A stretch of DNA of 64,000 nt from the NCBI RefSeq assembly GCF_009765735.1, contig NZ_LMUW01000049.1:36095-100094 (forward strand), in the 5' to 3' direction. Below the pieces are notes generated by a model. That model did no database searches. It was not told the DNA's origin and was given only the letters and a program-made list of their open reading frames with translations. This stretch comes from Xenophilus sp. L33. GTDB taxonomy: Bacteria; Pseudomonadota; Gammaproteobacteria; Burkholderiales; Burkholderiaceae_C. This document shows positions 8,815 through 18,121 of this stretch, in pieces. Position 1 is the stretch's first letter. Each line of letters starts with the position of its first letter. The position numbers were made by a program, and so were the translations under genes.

Positions 8815-8843
8815 ACGTTAAGCGAGGGCGCCGGCGCTGTCAA
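8815..8843 (-). promoter_or_regulatory. promoter of the SDR gene
   Basis: On the minus strand, TTGACA (8843-8838), a 17-base spacer and TAACGT (8820-8815) form a plausible sigma70 promoter with a perfect -35 and a weak -10. It lies between the TetR stop and the SDR start, so the SDR can be transcribed separately from the regulator. Confidence 0.5.
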
Positions 8844-8878
8844 TCGAAGCAGCCGCGCTCGCTGGCACATCGGGGACC

Positions 8879-9439
8879 TCAGGACAGGTGCGTCTTGTCG
8901 ATCGAGCGGCGGGTCGACGCCAGGATCTCCTGGCGGGTGCGGTCGCTCTCGACGATGCGCGCCATGACGAGCGCGCCGACGCACTGGGCCATCACCGCCC
9001 AGGCCGCGTCGGGGTCGTCGCCGAGCCGGCTGCTCCAGCTCTTGTGCACCTTCTTGAGCGAACGCTCGACCACCGTCTTGATGGCCGGCTCGGCGCGCGC
9101 GATCTCGGCGCCGAGCGTGGGCAGCACGCAGCCGGTTTCTGGGTGCAGCGCATGGGCGCTGCTGAGGTAGCTGCGCAGGCACTTGGCGACATGGTCGGGC
9201 GGCGAATCGGGCGTGCCGGCGAGCATGTCGTTGCTGTTCTCGAGTTCGCGCTCGACCAGGGCGGCGAACAGCTCGTTCTTCGAGCCGAAGTGGCTGTAGA
9301 ACGCACCGCCCGTGAGACCGACCGCGGCCATCAGGGTGTCGACGCCGGTGCTCGCGAAGCCGTCCTTCTTGACGATCGCGCGGCTGCTCTCGAGCAGCTT
9401 CTCGCGGGTTTCCTGCTTGTGGTTGCTGGCGTAGCGCAT
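8879..9439 (-). CDS. TetR/AcrR-family transcriptional regulator
   Basis: A 186-aa regulator. The N-terminal helix-turn-helix spans about residues 10-55 (KQETREKLLESSRAIVKKDGF, GVDTLMAAVGLTGGAFYSHFGSKNELF). The C-terminal ligand domain contains GCVLPTLGAEIARAEP, as in the TetR_C subgroup often found with SDR and isomerase genes. An AGGAG site precedes the ATG. The gene lies between the SDR and a divergent isomerase gene. The palindrome AACGATCGTT occurs on both sides of it and upstream of the liv operon, suggesting that it represses all three units and responds to a pathway intermediate. Confidence 0.88.
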   Translation of the reverse strand: MRYASNHKQETREKLLESSRAIVKKDGFASTGVDTLMAAVGLTGGAFYSHFGSKNELFAALVERELENSNDMLAGTPDSPPDHVAKCLRSYLSSAHALHPETGCVLPTLGAEIARAEPAIKTVVERSLKKVHKSWSSRLGDDPDAAWAVMAQCVGALVMARIVESDRTRQEILASTRRSIDKTHLS

Positions 9440-9507
9440 CGATGACTCCTGGGCTCAGGGTTTCCCCGTTGACATGGGCATGCACCTTAACATATCGTCC
9501 GTTTGCC

Positions 9508-9519
9508 AAACGATCGTTT
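9508..9519. promoter_or_regulatory. TetR-type operator in the divergent tetR/isomerase gap
   Basis: A perfect 12-bp palindrome AAACGATCGTTT lies in the 103-bp gap between the TetR gene and the isomerase operon. A TTGACA at 9469-9474 with a weak CATATC about 16 bases further on could be the rightward promoter. That would again place the operator just downstream of the -10. Confidence 0.6.
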
Positions 9520-9542
9520 ATCTAATAAGGAAAGTCGCATCC

Positions 9543-10133
9543 ATGAGCCGGCAGGTGGAATTCTTCTTCGACGTCGGCAGCCCCGCGTCCTATCTCGCGT
9601 GGACCCAGTTGCCCGCGCTGTGCGCCGAGGCGGGCGCCACGCTGGTCCATCGGCCGATGCTGCTCGGCGGCGTCTTCCAGGCCACCGGCAACGCCTCGCC
9701 GGCCGCAGTGCCGGTCAAGGGCGCCTACAGCCGCGTCGACCTCGGCCGCTACGCCAGGCGCTATGGCGTGCCGCTGCAACAAAACCCGCACTTCCCCATC
9801 ATCACGCTGATGCTGATGCGCGCCGCCACCGGCGTGCAGATGCGCACGCCCGAGCGCTTCCAGGACTTCCTGCGCACCGTCTTCACAGGCCTCTGGGTCG
9901 ATGCGCTCGACCTCAACCAGCCCGCGATCACCGCCTCGGTGCTGGCAGGCGGCGGCTTCGATCCGGCGGCCATCCTCGCGCTGGCCAACGACCCCGAAGT
10001 CAAGGCGCAGTTGCGCGCGACCACCGACGAGGCGGTCGCCCGCAAGGTCTTCGGCGCGCCGACCATGTTCGTCGGCGACCAGATGTTCTTCGGCCAGGAC
10101 CGGCTCGACTTCGTGCGCGAAGCGCTCGCCTGA
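9543..10133 (+). CDS. 2-hydroxychromene-2-carboxylate isomerase / DsbA-family protein
   Basis: A 196-aa thioredoxin-fold protein of the DsbA/GST-kappa group. It starts MSRQVEFFFDVGSPASYLAW, where the FDxxSPxxYLA motif carries the glutathione-activating Ser. It ends with VFGAPTMFVGDQMFFGQDRLDFVREAL, the standard C-terminus of 2-hydroxychromene-2-carboxylate isomerases. That enzyme is glutathione-dependent in naphthalene degradation, but relatives act in many pathways. An AAGGAAA site precedes the chosen start at 9543; the open frame extends upstream into the operator. It is the first gene of a three-gene unit with an acyl-CoA ligase and dehydrogenase. Confidence 0.85.
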   Translation: MSRQVEFFFDVGSPASYLAWTQLPALCAEAGATLVHRPMLLGGVFQATGNASPAAVPVKGAYSRVDLGRYARRYGVPLQQNPHFPIITLMLMRAATGVQMRTPERFQDFLRTVFTGLWVDALDLNQPAITASVLAGGGFDPAAILALANDPEVKAQLRATTDEAVARKVFGAPTMFVGDQMFFGQDRLDFVREALA

Positions 10134-10170
10134 GCCCGCGCGCCACACCAGAAAGCTCAAGAGACACCCC

Positions 10171-11814
10171 ATGCAAGCACGCCCCTGGCATTCGAGCTAC
10201 CCGATCGGCATGCCGCACGAAGCGCCGATCGAACCCGGCCTCACCCTGCCCGAATTGATGCAGCGCAGCTTCGAGCGCTTCCCGGAGCAGGTCGCCTTCA
10301 CCTGCGGCGAAGCGGGCCTGCGCTACCGCGAACTGGCGCAGCATTCGCTCGCCTTCGCGGCGTACCTGCAAGGCCTCGGCCTCGCACCCGGCGACCGCAT
10401 CGCGCTGATGCTGCCCAACAGCCTGGTGTATCCGGTGGCGCTGGTCGCGGCCCTGCGTGCCGGCCTGGTGGTGGTGAGCGTGAATCCGCTCTACACCGCG
10501 CGCGAACTGGCCTATCAGTTGCAGGACTCCGGCGCCCGCGCGATCGTCACCACCGAGGCGGTGCTGCCGCTGCTGGCCCCGCTGCGCGCCGAGCTGCCCC
10601 TGGCGCACGTGGTCTTCGCGAACGCCGACGAACTGCAGCCGGCCGGCGCGCACTGGCCGCTCGCGCGCGACGCCGAGCCGAGCGACGGCGCCGTGCCCTT
10701 CGGCCGCGCACTGGCGCTCGGCGAGGGCCGGCCATTCGCTGCGCCGCGCATCGCGACCACCGACGTCGCCTTCCTGCAATACACCGGCGGCACCACCGGC
10801 GTCGCCAAGGGCGCCGCCCTCAGCCAGGCCAACATGGTCGCCAGCACGGTGCAGATGCTGACCTGGCTCGACAGCATCTTCCCGCCCGGCAACTGCTCGT
10901 GCGTGACGCCGCTGCCGCTCTATCACATCTATCCGATCAACGTCGCGCTGATGCTCTTCTCGCGCGGCGGCACCAACCGCCTCCTGGCCAACGCGCGCGA
11001 CATCTCGACCGTGCTGGCCGAGTTCCGGCGCGCGACCTTCAGCATCCTGATCGGGGTCAACACGCTCTTCAACGGGCTGCTCGCGAGCGGCGGCCTGCGC
11101 CGGGAGGACTTCGCCGGCACTGGCACCGTGATCGGCGCCGGCGCCACCATCCAGCAGGCGGTGGCCGAGCGCTGGAAGGCCGCCACCGGCGTGCCGATCC
11201 GCGAAGGCTACGGCCTGACCGAATGCTCGCCCTGCGTGGCCTTCAACGTGCTGGGCGGCGCCGACTGGACCGGCAGCATCGGCGTGCCGATGCCTTCGAC
11301 CGACGTCAGGCTGATCGACGAGCAAGGCCGCGAAGTGCCGGTCGGCGAACGCGGCGAGCTCTGCATCAAGGGCCCGCAGGTGTTCTCCGGCTACTGGCAG
11401 CGGCCCGAAGACAGCGCCCGCGCCTTCACCGCCGACGGCTGGTTCCGCACCGGCGACGTCGTGACCATGGATGCGCGCGGCTTCCTCTACGTGGTCGACC
11501 GGCTGAAGGACATGATCCTGGTGTCGGGCTTCAACGTCTATCCGAACGAGATCGAGGCGGTGGTCGCGCTGATGCCCTCGGTGCTCGAATCGGCCTGCAT
11601 CGGGATCCCCGACGATCGCTCGGGCGAGGTGCCGCACCTGTTCGTGGTGCCCAGGGACGAGACCCTCACCGCCGCACAGGTCGAAGCGCACTGCCGCGCC
11701 AACCTCACCGCCTACAAGGTGCCGCGGCGCGTCAGCTTCGTCGACGCGCTGCCGAAGTCGGCGGTGGGCAAGATCCTGCGCAAGGAATTGCGCACCTTGC
11801 AGCCGGCGGCGTGA
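10171..11814 (+). CDS. fadD: acyl-CoA synthetase (AMP-forming), FadD-like
   Basis: A 547-aa ligase with all catalytic motifs intact: the P-loop YTGGTTGVAKGA, YGLTECSP, SGYW, TGD, the hinge DRLKDMILVSGFNVYPNEIE, and the C-terminal PKSAVGKILRKELR with the adenylation Lys. It resembles long-chain-fatty-acid-CoA ligase FadD and would convert a carboxylic acid to its CoA thioester with ATP. It lies 37 bp after the isomerase-like gene and overlaps the acyl-CoA dehydrogenase (TGATG). Its intact site contrasts with the degenerate ligase-like protein at 6328-8034. The symbol reflects the family, not a proven substrate. Confidence 0.85.
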   Translation: MQARPWHSSYPIGMPHEAPIEPGLTLPELMQRSFERFPEQVAFTCGEAGLRYRELAQHSLAFAAYLQGLGLAPGDRIALMLPNSLVYPVALVAALRAGLVVVSVNPLYTARELAYQLQDSGARAIVTTEAVLPLLAPLRAELPLAHVVFANADELQPAGAHWPLARDAEPSDGAVPFGRALALGEGRPFAAPRIATTDVAFLQYTGGTTGVAKGAALSQANMVASTVQMLTWLDSIFPPGNCSCVTPLPLYHIYPINVALMLFSRGGTNRLLANARDISTVLAEFRRATFSILIGVNTLFNGLLASGGLRREDFAGTGTVIGAGATIQQAVAERWKAATGVPIREGYGLTECSPCVAFNVLGGADWTGSIGVPMPSTDVRLIDEQGREVPVGERGELCIKGPQVFSGYWQRPEDSARAFTADGWFRTGDVVTMDARGFLYVVDRLKDMILVSGFNVYPNEIEAVVALMPSVLESACIGIPDDRSGEVPHLFVVPRDETLTAAQVEAHCRANLTAYKVPRRVSFVDALPKSAVGKILRKELRTLQPAA

Positions 11815-13566
11815 TGAGCGCCTACGCGCCGCCGCTGCGCGACCTGCGCTTCGTGCTCGACGAACTGCTGGCGGTGCCCGCGCTGCTGCAGCGCTGCGGC
11901 CGCGGTGAACTGGACGCCGACACCATCGACCAGGTGCTCGAAGGCGCGGGCCGCTTCGCGGCCGAGGTCATCGCGCCGCTCAACGCCGGCGGCGACCGGC
12001 AAGGCTGCAGCATGCCGCGGCCGGGCGAGGTCCGCACACCCGACGGCTTCCCGGACGCCTACCGTTCCTTCGTCGACGCCGGCTGGACCGGCCTCGGCTG
12101 CAGCACCGACTTCGGCGGGCAGGCCCTGCCGCTCGCGATCGGCAGCGCGGTCAACGAGATGCTGAGCGGCGCCAACATGGCTTGGGCCGCCTATCCGGGC
12201 ATGTCGCATGCCGCCTACCTGTGCATCGAGGCCAACGGCAGCGATGCGCAGAAGGCGCTCTACCTGCCGCGCATCGCGAGCGGCGACTGGGCCGGCACCA
12301 TGTGCCTGACCGAACCCCACTGCGGCACCGACCTCGGCCTGCTGCGCACGCGCGCGCTGGCGGCCGCCGACGGCAGCTACCGGATCACCGGCAGCAAGAT
12401 CTTCATCTCGGGTGGCGAGCAGGACCTCACCGGCAACATCGTCCACCTGGTGCTGGCGCGGCTCGAGGATGCGCCGCCGGGCGTGAAGGGCATCTCGCTC
12501 TTCGTGGTGCCCAAGCGGCTGCCCGATGCGGAGGGCCAACCCGGCGCGCGCAACCCGGTCCACTGCAGCGGCATCGAGCAGAAGATGGGCATCCACGGCA
12601 ACGCCACCTGCACGCTGGACTTCGATGCGGCGACCGGCTGGCTGCTGGGCCAGCCGAACCAGGGGCTGGCGGCGATGTTCGTGATGATGAACCACGCGCG
12701 GGTCGCCGTCGGCGTCAATGCGGTCGGGCTGATGGAAGCGGCGCGCCAGAAGTCGCTGGCCTATGCCAGGGAGCGCGAGCAGGGCCGTGCGGCCGTGCGC
12801 ATCGGCGGCGCGGCCGACCCGATCATCGCGCACGCCGACGTACGGCGGATGCTGCTGACGCAGAAGGCCTGGGTCGAGGGCGCGCGGGCGCTGGCGCTCT
12901 GGGCGACCACGCTGATCGACAGCCAGCACCTCGACCCCGATGCCGCGGAACGCCACCGCGCCGGCCAGCTGCTCGCGATCGCCACGCCGGTGGTGAAGGC
13001 CTTCTGCAGCGACCTGGCGGTCGAGTCGATCGGGCTGGCGATGCAATGCTTCGGCGGCCACGGCTACATCCGCGACAACGGCGTCGAGCAGCACCTGCGC
13101 GACGCCCGCATCATTCCGCTCTACGAAGGCACCAACGGCGTGCAGGCGATGGACCTGCTGGACCGCAAGGTGATCGCGGATGGCGGTCGCGGGCTCGACG
13201 TGCTCCTGGGCTGCATCGACGACTGGGTCGCTTCGCAGGCGCAGGTGCCCGCGCTGCGCGAGTTCTGCCTGCCGCTCTCCGCGCTGGCGGCCGAGCTGCG
13301 CGCGGTGACGGCGGCGGTGCTGGCCGAATCCGAGACGGATCCCCAGGCGATCGGCGCGGCGGCCGCGCCCTACCTGCGGCTGGTCGGGCATCTGCTGCTG
13401 GCGTGGATGTGGGCGCGCATGGCGGCGCTGTCGATCGATCGCATCGCGCGCGACGGCGGCGAGCCGATCCATGCCGCCAAGCTGGCGACCGCGCGCTTCT
13501 ACGTCGAGCGGCTGCTGCCGGAGGTGCAGGCGCGCTGCGCGGAAATCCGCGCCGGCGCCGCCAGCC

Positions 13567-13595
<29 letters not shown>
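11814..13595 (+). CDS. acyl-CoA dehydrogenase, DmdC/AidB-like with C-terminal extension
   Basis: A 593-aa flavoprotein, longer than the roughly 380-aa classical enzymes and the size of the DmdC-like group. Motifs are MCLTEPHCGTDL (FAD/substrate contact), KIFISGGEQDL, KMGIHGNATC, QCFGGHGYIRDNGVEQHLRDARI and LYEGTNGVQAMDL. The Glu in the last motif (about residue 438) is the expected catalytic base. About 110 C-terminal residues form the extra helical domain of this group. It is translationally coupled to the ligase, so the pair would activate and dehydrogenate the same acid. The tail overlaps the convergent aroG by 29 bp. Confidence 0.9.
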
Positions 13596-14703
<1,108 letters not shown>

Positions 14704-14722
14704 GTGTGTCTCGGTCTGTCCG

Positions 14723-15733
14723 TCAGGCGCCGGAGCGGGCGGTGGCTCGCCGCTTCGCAGCGCGGCGTGCGGGCGATGGGGCGGGCGCGACCGTCGAAGC
14801 GGGCGCGACCGGCAACGGCCGGTGCGCATCGAAGCGCGCCGCGATGAAGGCGCGCAGGCGCTCGTGGAAAGGCGGCGCCGAGCGACCGGCCAGGCGCACC
14901 AGGCCGAAGCGGGAGTCGACGCCATCGACATCGAGGCGCAGCGCGGCCAGCCGGCCGCTCTCGATCAGCTCGCGGCCGCAGGCGAGCACGCCCAGCACGA
15001 CCGCATCGCTGCGGAGCGCCACTTCCAGCAGGCTGGCGACGTCCTCGCACAGGAGCCGGATCAGCTCGTCCGGATGCGCGCCGGGGCCGAAGGCGGTGAC
15101 CATGCGGCGCACCACTTCCTCGCTCCAGTGCGTGCTGGCGATCGGGTAGGCGCGCAGGTCGTCGAAGCGAACCTGGCCGCCGCGCCGGACCAGCGGATGG
15201 TCCGGCCGGCACATCAGGCCGGCGGGCAGGTCGGCGAGATGGTCGATGTGCAGGTCCGGCGTCGGCAGCACCGATCGCAGGTCGACCACCAGGGCGTCGA
15301 GCCGGCGTTCGCGCAGGCGCGCCACCTGCTCCTCCACCGGCCCGCGCGACAGGCTGAACTGCAGGCGGGGGAACTGGTTGGCGACGAAGGCCAGCATCTC
15401 GACGTTCAGCAGCGCGGCCGGCGTGGCGCCGATGCCGAGCCGGAAGCGGCCGCTCTCGCCCTGTGCATGCACCGACACGCAGCGCGCCAGTTCGTCGGCA
15501 TCGACCACCACGTGCCGTGCGTGGTCGAGCACCGCCTCGCCGACCGCGGTCAGTTCGGCCCGCTTGCCGATGCGGTCGACCAGCGTCGCGCCGAGGTCCT
15601 GCTCCAGCGCCGCGATGCTGCGGCTCAGCGCCGACTGGGTCAGGTTGCAGAGGCTGGCCGCGCGGGTGAAGGAGCGCGCCTCGGCGAGCGCCACGAAGTG
15701 CCTGAACTGCCGGATCGTCGCCGAGGAGTTCAT
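14723..15733 (-). CDS. LysR-family transcriptional regulator
   Basis: A 336-aa regulator. The N-terminal winged HTH (IRQFRHFVALAEARSFTRAASLCNLTQSALSRSIAALEQDLGATLVDR) is followed by a substrate-binding effector domain and a basic, Ala-rich tail (PARRAAKRRATARSGA). I chose the start at 15733 because the HTH begins a few residues later; an in-frame ATG at 15787 is the alternative. It lies 19 bp upstream of the DAHP synthase gene on the same strand, an unusual arrangement for LysR genes, which usually diverge from their targets. Confidence 0.87.
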   Translation of the reverse strand: MNSSATIRQFRHFVALAEARSFTRAASLCNLTQSALSRSIAALEQDLGATLVDRIGKRAELTAVGEAVLDHARHVVVDADELARCVSVHAQGESGRFRLGIGATPAALLNVEMLAFVANQFPRLQFSLSRGPVEEQVARLRERRLDALVVDLRSVLPTPDLHIDHLADLPAGLMCRPDHPLVRRGGQVRFDDLRAYPIASTHWSEEVVRRMVTAFGPGAHPDELIRLLCEDVASLLEVALRSDAVVLGVLACGRELIESGRLAALRLDVDGVDSRFGLVRLAGRSAPPFHERLRAFIAARFDAHRPLPVAPASTVAPAPSPARRAAKRRATARSGA

Positions 15734-15844
15734 GGGGTCACCGGAGGAAGGCCGCACCGTCGATTCATGGGTCGACGATGTTGCCACAGCCGGGTGGGCG
15801 GCTGGGCGGTCACGCCTTGAAAAAGACTCGAATCGCCTGCTGCG

Positions 15845-16375
15845 TCAATTGATGTCGAAGACTCCGACGATCTTCCAATGACCGTTCACTTTTTTCAGTT
15901 GCACCGCCACCTTGGTCGAGAGATCCCGGTCCTGAAGACTGGCCACCACGGTGGCCTCGTTCCCAATCCGCTCAGTGGCCCGCACGGAGATGTTGTCGGC
16001 CCAAGTGTCCGAGAAGTCCTGTGCCTTGATGAAATAGTCGCTGTCGAGCGACTGGGCCTTGGCCCATGCGATGAGCTTGCGGTGCAAGTCCTTGGCAATG
16101 AATTGGTCTATGGCCTGCTTTCCGTCGTCCAGCGGTTCTTGCATTGCTACCAGTTCCTTCATATACCACTGGTAGAACTTCAATGTGGCGGCCTCTTCGG
16201 GCAGCGGGTCCCTTGCAAAGGAAGACAAAGCCGATGCGGCCAGTGCAAGGCCGACGATCCATTTCTTGGCGGCCACTTCCGGCGCCATTCCGCCGTAGGC
16301 GGCGCACTTGCTCCTGCTGTTCGCCCCGGCATTTTCTCTCAGTGCAGCGACGGTTTTGTCCAGATCCCAACTCAT
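15845..16375 (-). CDS. DUF3828-like secreted/immunity-type protein with unusual N-terminal extension
   Basis: A 176-aa protein in DNA visibly poorer in GC than its neighbours. A very strong Shine-Dalgarno (AAGGAGG) precedes the ATG at 16375, giving an N-terminus MSWDLDKTVAALRENAG...SKCAAY. From about residue 30, MAPEVAAKKWIVGLALAASALSSFA looks like an internal signal peptide. A roughly 120-aa domain follows (TLKFYQWYMKELVA...DRDLSTKVAVQLKKVNGHWKIVGVFDIN) that resembles DUF3828 (YbjP/YqhG) proteins. The first 27 residues recall the catalytic-Cys helix of CHAP/NlpC-type amidases. One reading is an in-frame fusion left by deletion of an effector upstream of its immunity gene. An alternative start is the ATG at 16288. 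Confidence 0.6.
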   Translation of the reverse strand: MSWDLDKTVAALRENAGANSRSKCAAYGGMAPEVAAKKWIVGLALAASALSSFARDPLPEEAATLKFYQWYMKELVAMQEPLDDGKQAIDQFIAKDLHRKLIAWAKAQSLDSDYFIKAQDFSDTWADNISVRATERIGNEATVVASLQDRDLSTKVAVQLKKVNGHWKIVGVFDIN

Positions 16376-16497
16376 GTTCCCCTCCTTCAGAAAGCCCAAT
16401 GGCTTCGGCTGAAGGATGGTCCGCGCCGGACTCGATCATTGGCATGAGAAGAATCTGAGTCTTGCAGCGCGCGAGTCGAAACCCGACGCGCCCGTCT

Positions 16498-17790
16498 TCA
16501 AGCCACGACGCGGGTCGAAGGCTTCGATTTCTCACCTGCTGTCGCCCGCATCGACCGCAACTCGTCGATCCGCTCCGCCAGGTACGTGGCGTCCCGCGCC
16601 ACCCCCGAGAAGCGCCCCGAGCCCCAGGTGTGCAGCCACGGCAGGCCGAGGAAGTAGAGGCCGGGCACGCCGGTCACGCCGCGCAGGTGCACCGGCTCGC
16701 CGCGGCCGTTGAAGACCGGGGCGTCGACCCAGGCGAAGTCGGGCAGGAAGCCGATGCACCAGACCACGCTGGTGATGCCGGAGGCGCGCAGGCCGAGCGT
16801 GGTGCGCTCCTCCTTCGGCTCCCAGACCGGCTGGTAGACCTCGCCCGGCGGCGCCTCGATGCCGTTGGCGGCGATGTAGCGGTCGATCGAGGCGTTGATG
16901 CCGTTGAAGATGCCGTCGGCGTGGTCGAGGTGCGCGCGCAGGTTGGGCTGGAACTGCAGGGTGTCGCCGTCGAGGCCGGTCATCAGGCCGTACAGCTCCA
17001 TGCCCTCGGCGGCGAAGCGGCGCAGGTCGATGTCGCGGCCGCCGTCGCGGCCGGTGACGTAGTGGTTGGTGTTGTCTCGCACGCCTTCGCGCAGCGGATG
17101 CTGGGTCACCGGCATGTCGTAGTAGTTCATGTCGGCCAGCCAGTCGACCACGTCCTTGCCGCGGTAGAAGCGCGCGCAGCGCGGCGCGTTGCCGGTGGCC
17201 AGGTAGACCTTGCGGCCGGCCAGGTGCAGGTCCTCTGCGATCTGCGCGCCCGACTGGCCGCAGCCGACCACCAGCACCGCGCCTTCGGGCAGCTGCGCCG
17301 GGTTGCGGTATTGCGCCGAGTGGTATTGGGCGATGGACGGCGGCAGCCGCTCGGCCATGCGCGGCACCACCGGCTTGTGATAGCCGCCCGAGGCCACCAC
17401 CACCTGGTCGGCGGTGAAGTTGCCGGCGCTGGTCTCGACCGCGTAGCGGTCCGACTCGCCGGTGCGCGAGACCTTCTCGACCGACACGCCCTCGATCGCC
17501 GGCGCCTGCACGTGCTCGACGAAGCCGGCCAGCCAGGCGTTGATCTCGTCCTTGACCATGAAGCCGTGCGGATCGGTGCCCTGGTAGGACCAGCCCGGCA
17601 GGTTGCATTGCCAGTTGGGCGTGACCAGGCAGAAGGAATCCCAGCGCTGGGTGCGCCAGCTGTGCACCAGGTGGCGCTTCTCGATCACGAGGTGGTCGAT
17701 GCCGCGCTGCTGCAGGCAGTGGCTGAGCGACAGGCCGGACTGGCCGCCGCCGACGATGATGACGCTGTAGTGGGTGGGTCGGGTGTTCAT
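16498..17790 (-). CDS. nitH: MSMEG_0569-family flavin-dependent oxidoreductase of Nit1C cluster
   Basis: A 430-aa FAD/NAD(P)H flavoprotein. It has an N-terminal dinucleotide-binding motif VIIVGGGQSGLSLSHCLQQRG, a second Rossmann motif VLVVGCGQSGAQIAEDLHLAG near residue 165, and a C-terminal GVPGLYFLGLPWLHTWGSGRFSGVARDATYLA. These match flavin-containing-monooxygenase-like proteins of the MSMEG_0569 family that accompany Nit1C nitrilases. It is the last gene of the leftward cluster, 35 bp after the small nitG-like gene. Reports on Pseudomonas Nit1C name this member NitH. Its substrate in cyanide/nitrile metabolism is not established. Confidence 0.88.
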   Translation of the reverse strand: MNTRPTHYSVIIVGGGQSGLSLSHCLQQRGIDHLVIEKRHLVHSWRTQRWDSFCLVTPNWQCNLPGWSYQGTDPHGFMVKDEINAWLAGFVEHVQAPAIEGVSVEKVSRTGESDRYAVETSAGNFTADQVVVASGGYHKPVVPRMAERLPPSIAQYHSAQYRNPAQLPEGAVLVVGCGQSGAQIAEDLHLAGRKVYLATGNAPRCARFYRGKDVVDWLADMNYYDMPVTQHPLREGVRDNTNHYVTGRDGGRDIDLRRFAAEGMELYGLMTGLDGDTLQFQPNLRAHLDHADGIFNGINASIDRYIAANGIEAPPGEVYQPVWEPKEERTTLGLRASGITSVVWCIGFLPDFAWVDAPVFNGRGEPVHLRGVTGVPGLYFLGLPWLHTWGSGRFSGVARDATYLAERIDELRSMRATAGEKSKPSTRVVA

Positions 17791-17825
17791 GGAAAAGCCT
17801 CCGGGAGTGCCGGTGTGGTGTGAAG

Positions 17826-18110
17826 TCAATCGAAGCGCAGGACGGTGACCTGCGGATCGGGCCTGGATTCGAAGCGGCTCGCGATGGCCTCGATTTCCGC
17901 GAGTTGGTCCATCGCCTGGGAGCAGGCGAAGCCGTACTTGGCGCGCACCCGCTCGGAGGCGATGCCGAGCGCCTCGCGGGTGCGGGCCACGAAGTCGTCG
18001 AGCGCATAGGCCTGGCCGGGCAGCAGGAAGTCCTGCACCACCAGCGAGGGCGAGTAGCAACGGGTCTCGCTGCTGTCGGGCCAGCGGACGTGGAAATGCA
18101 TGACGGGCAC
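17826..18110 (-). CDS. nitG: MSMEG_0570-family nitrogen starvation response protein
   Basis: A 94-aa protein: MPVMHFHVRWPDSSETRCYSPSLVV, then a helical middle and the ending VTVLRFD. The HFHVRWPDG-like start and YSPSLVVxDFL motif are typical of the MSMEG_0570 family, found only in Nit1C-type clusters. Function is unknown; it could be a small partner protein of the flavoprotein encoded next to it. ATG at 18101 is an alternative start. It is 11 bp from the glycosyltransferase gene. Confidence 0.85.
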   Translation of the reverse strand: MPVMHFHVRWPDSSETRCYSPSLVVQDFLLPGQAYALDDFVARTREALGIASERVRAKYGFACSQAMDQLAEIEAIASRFESRPDPQVTVLRFD

Positions 18111-18121
18111 GGAGCGCTCCT

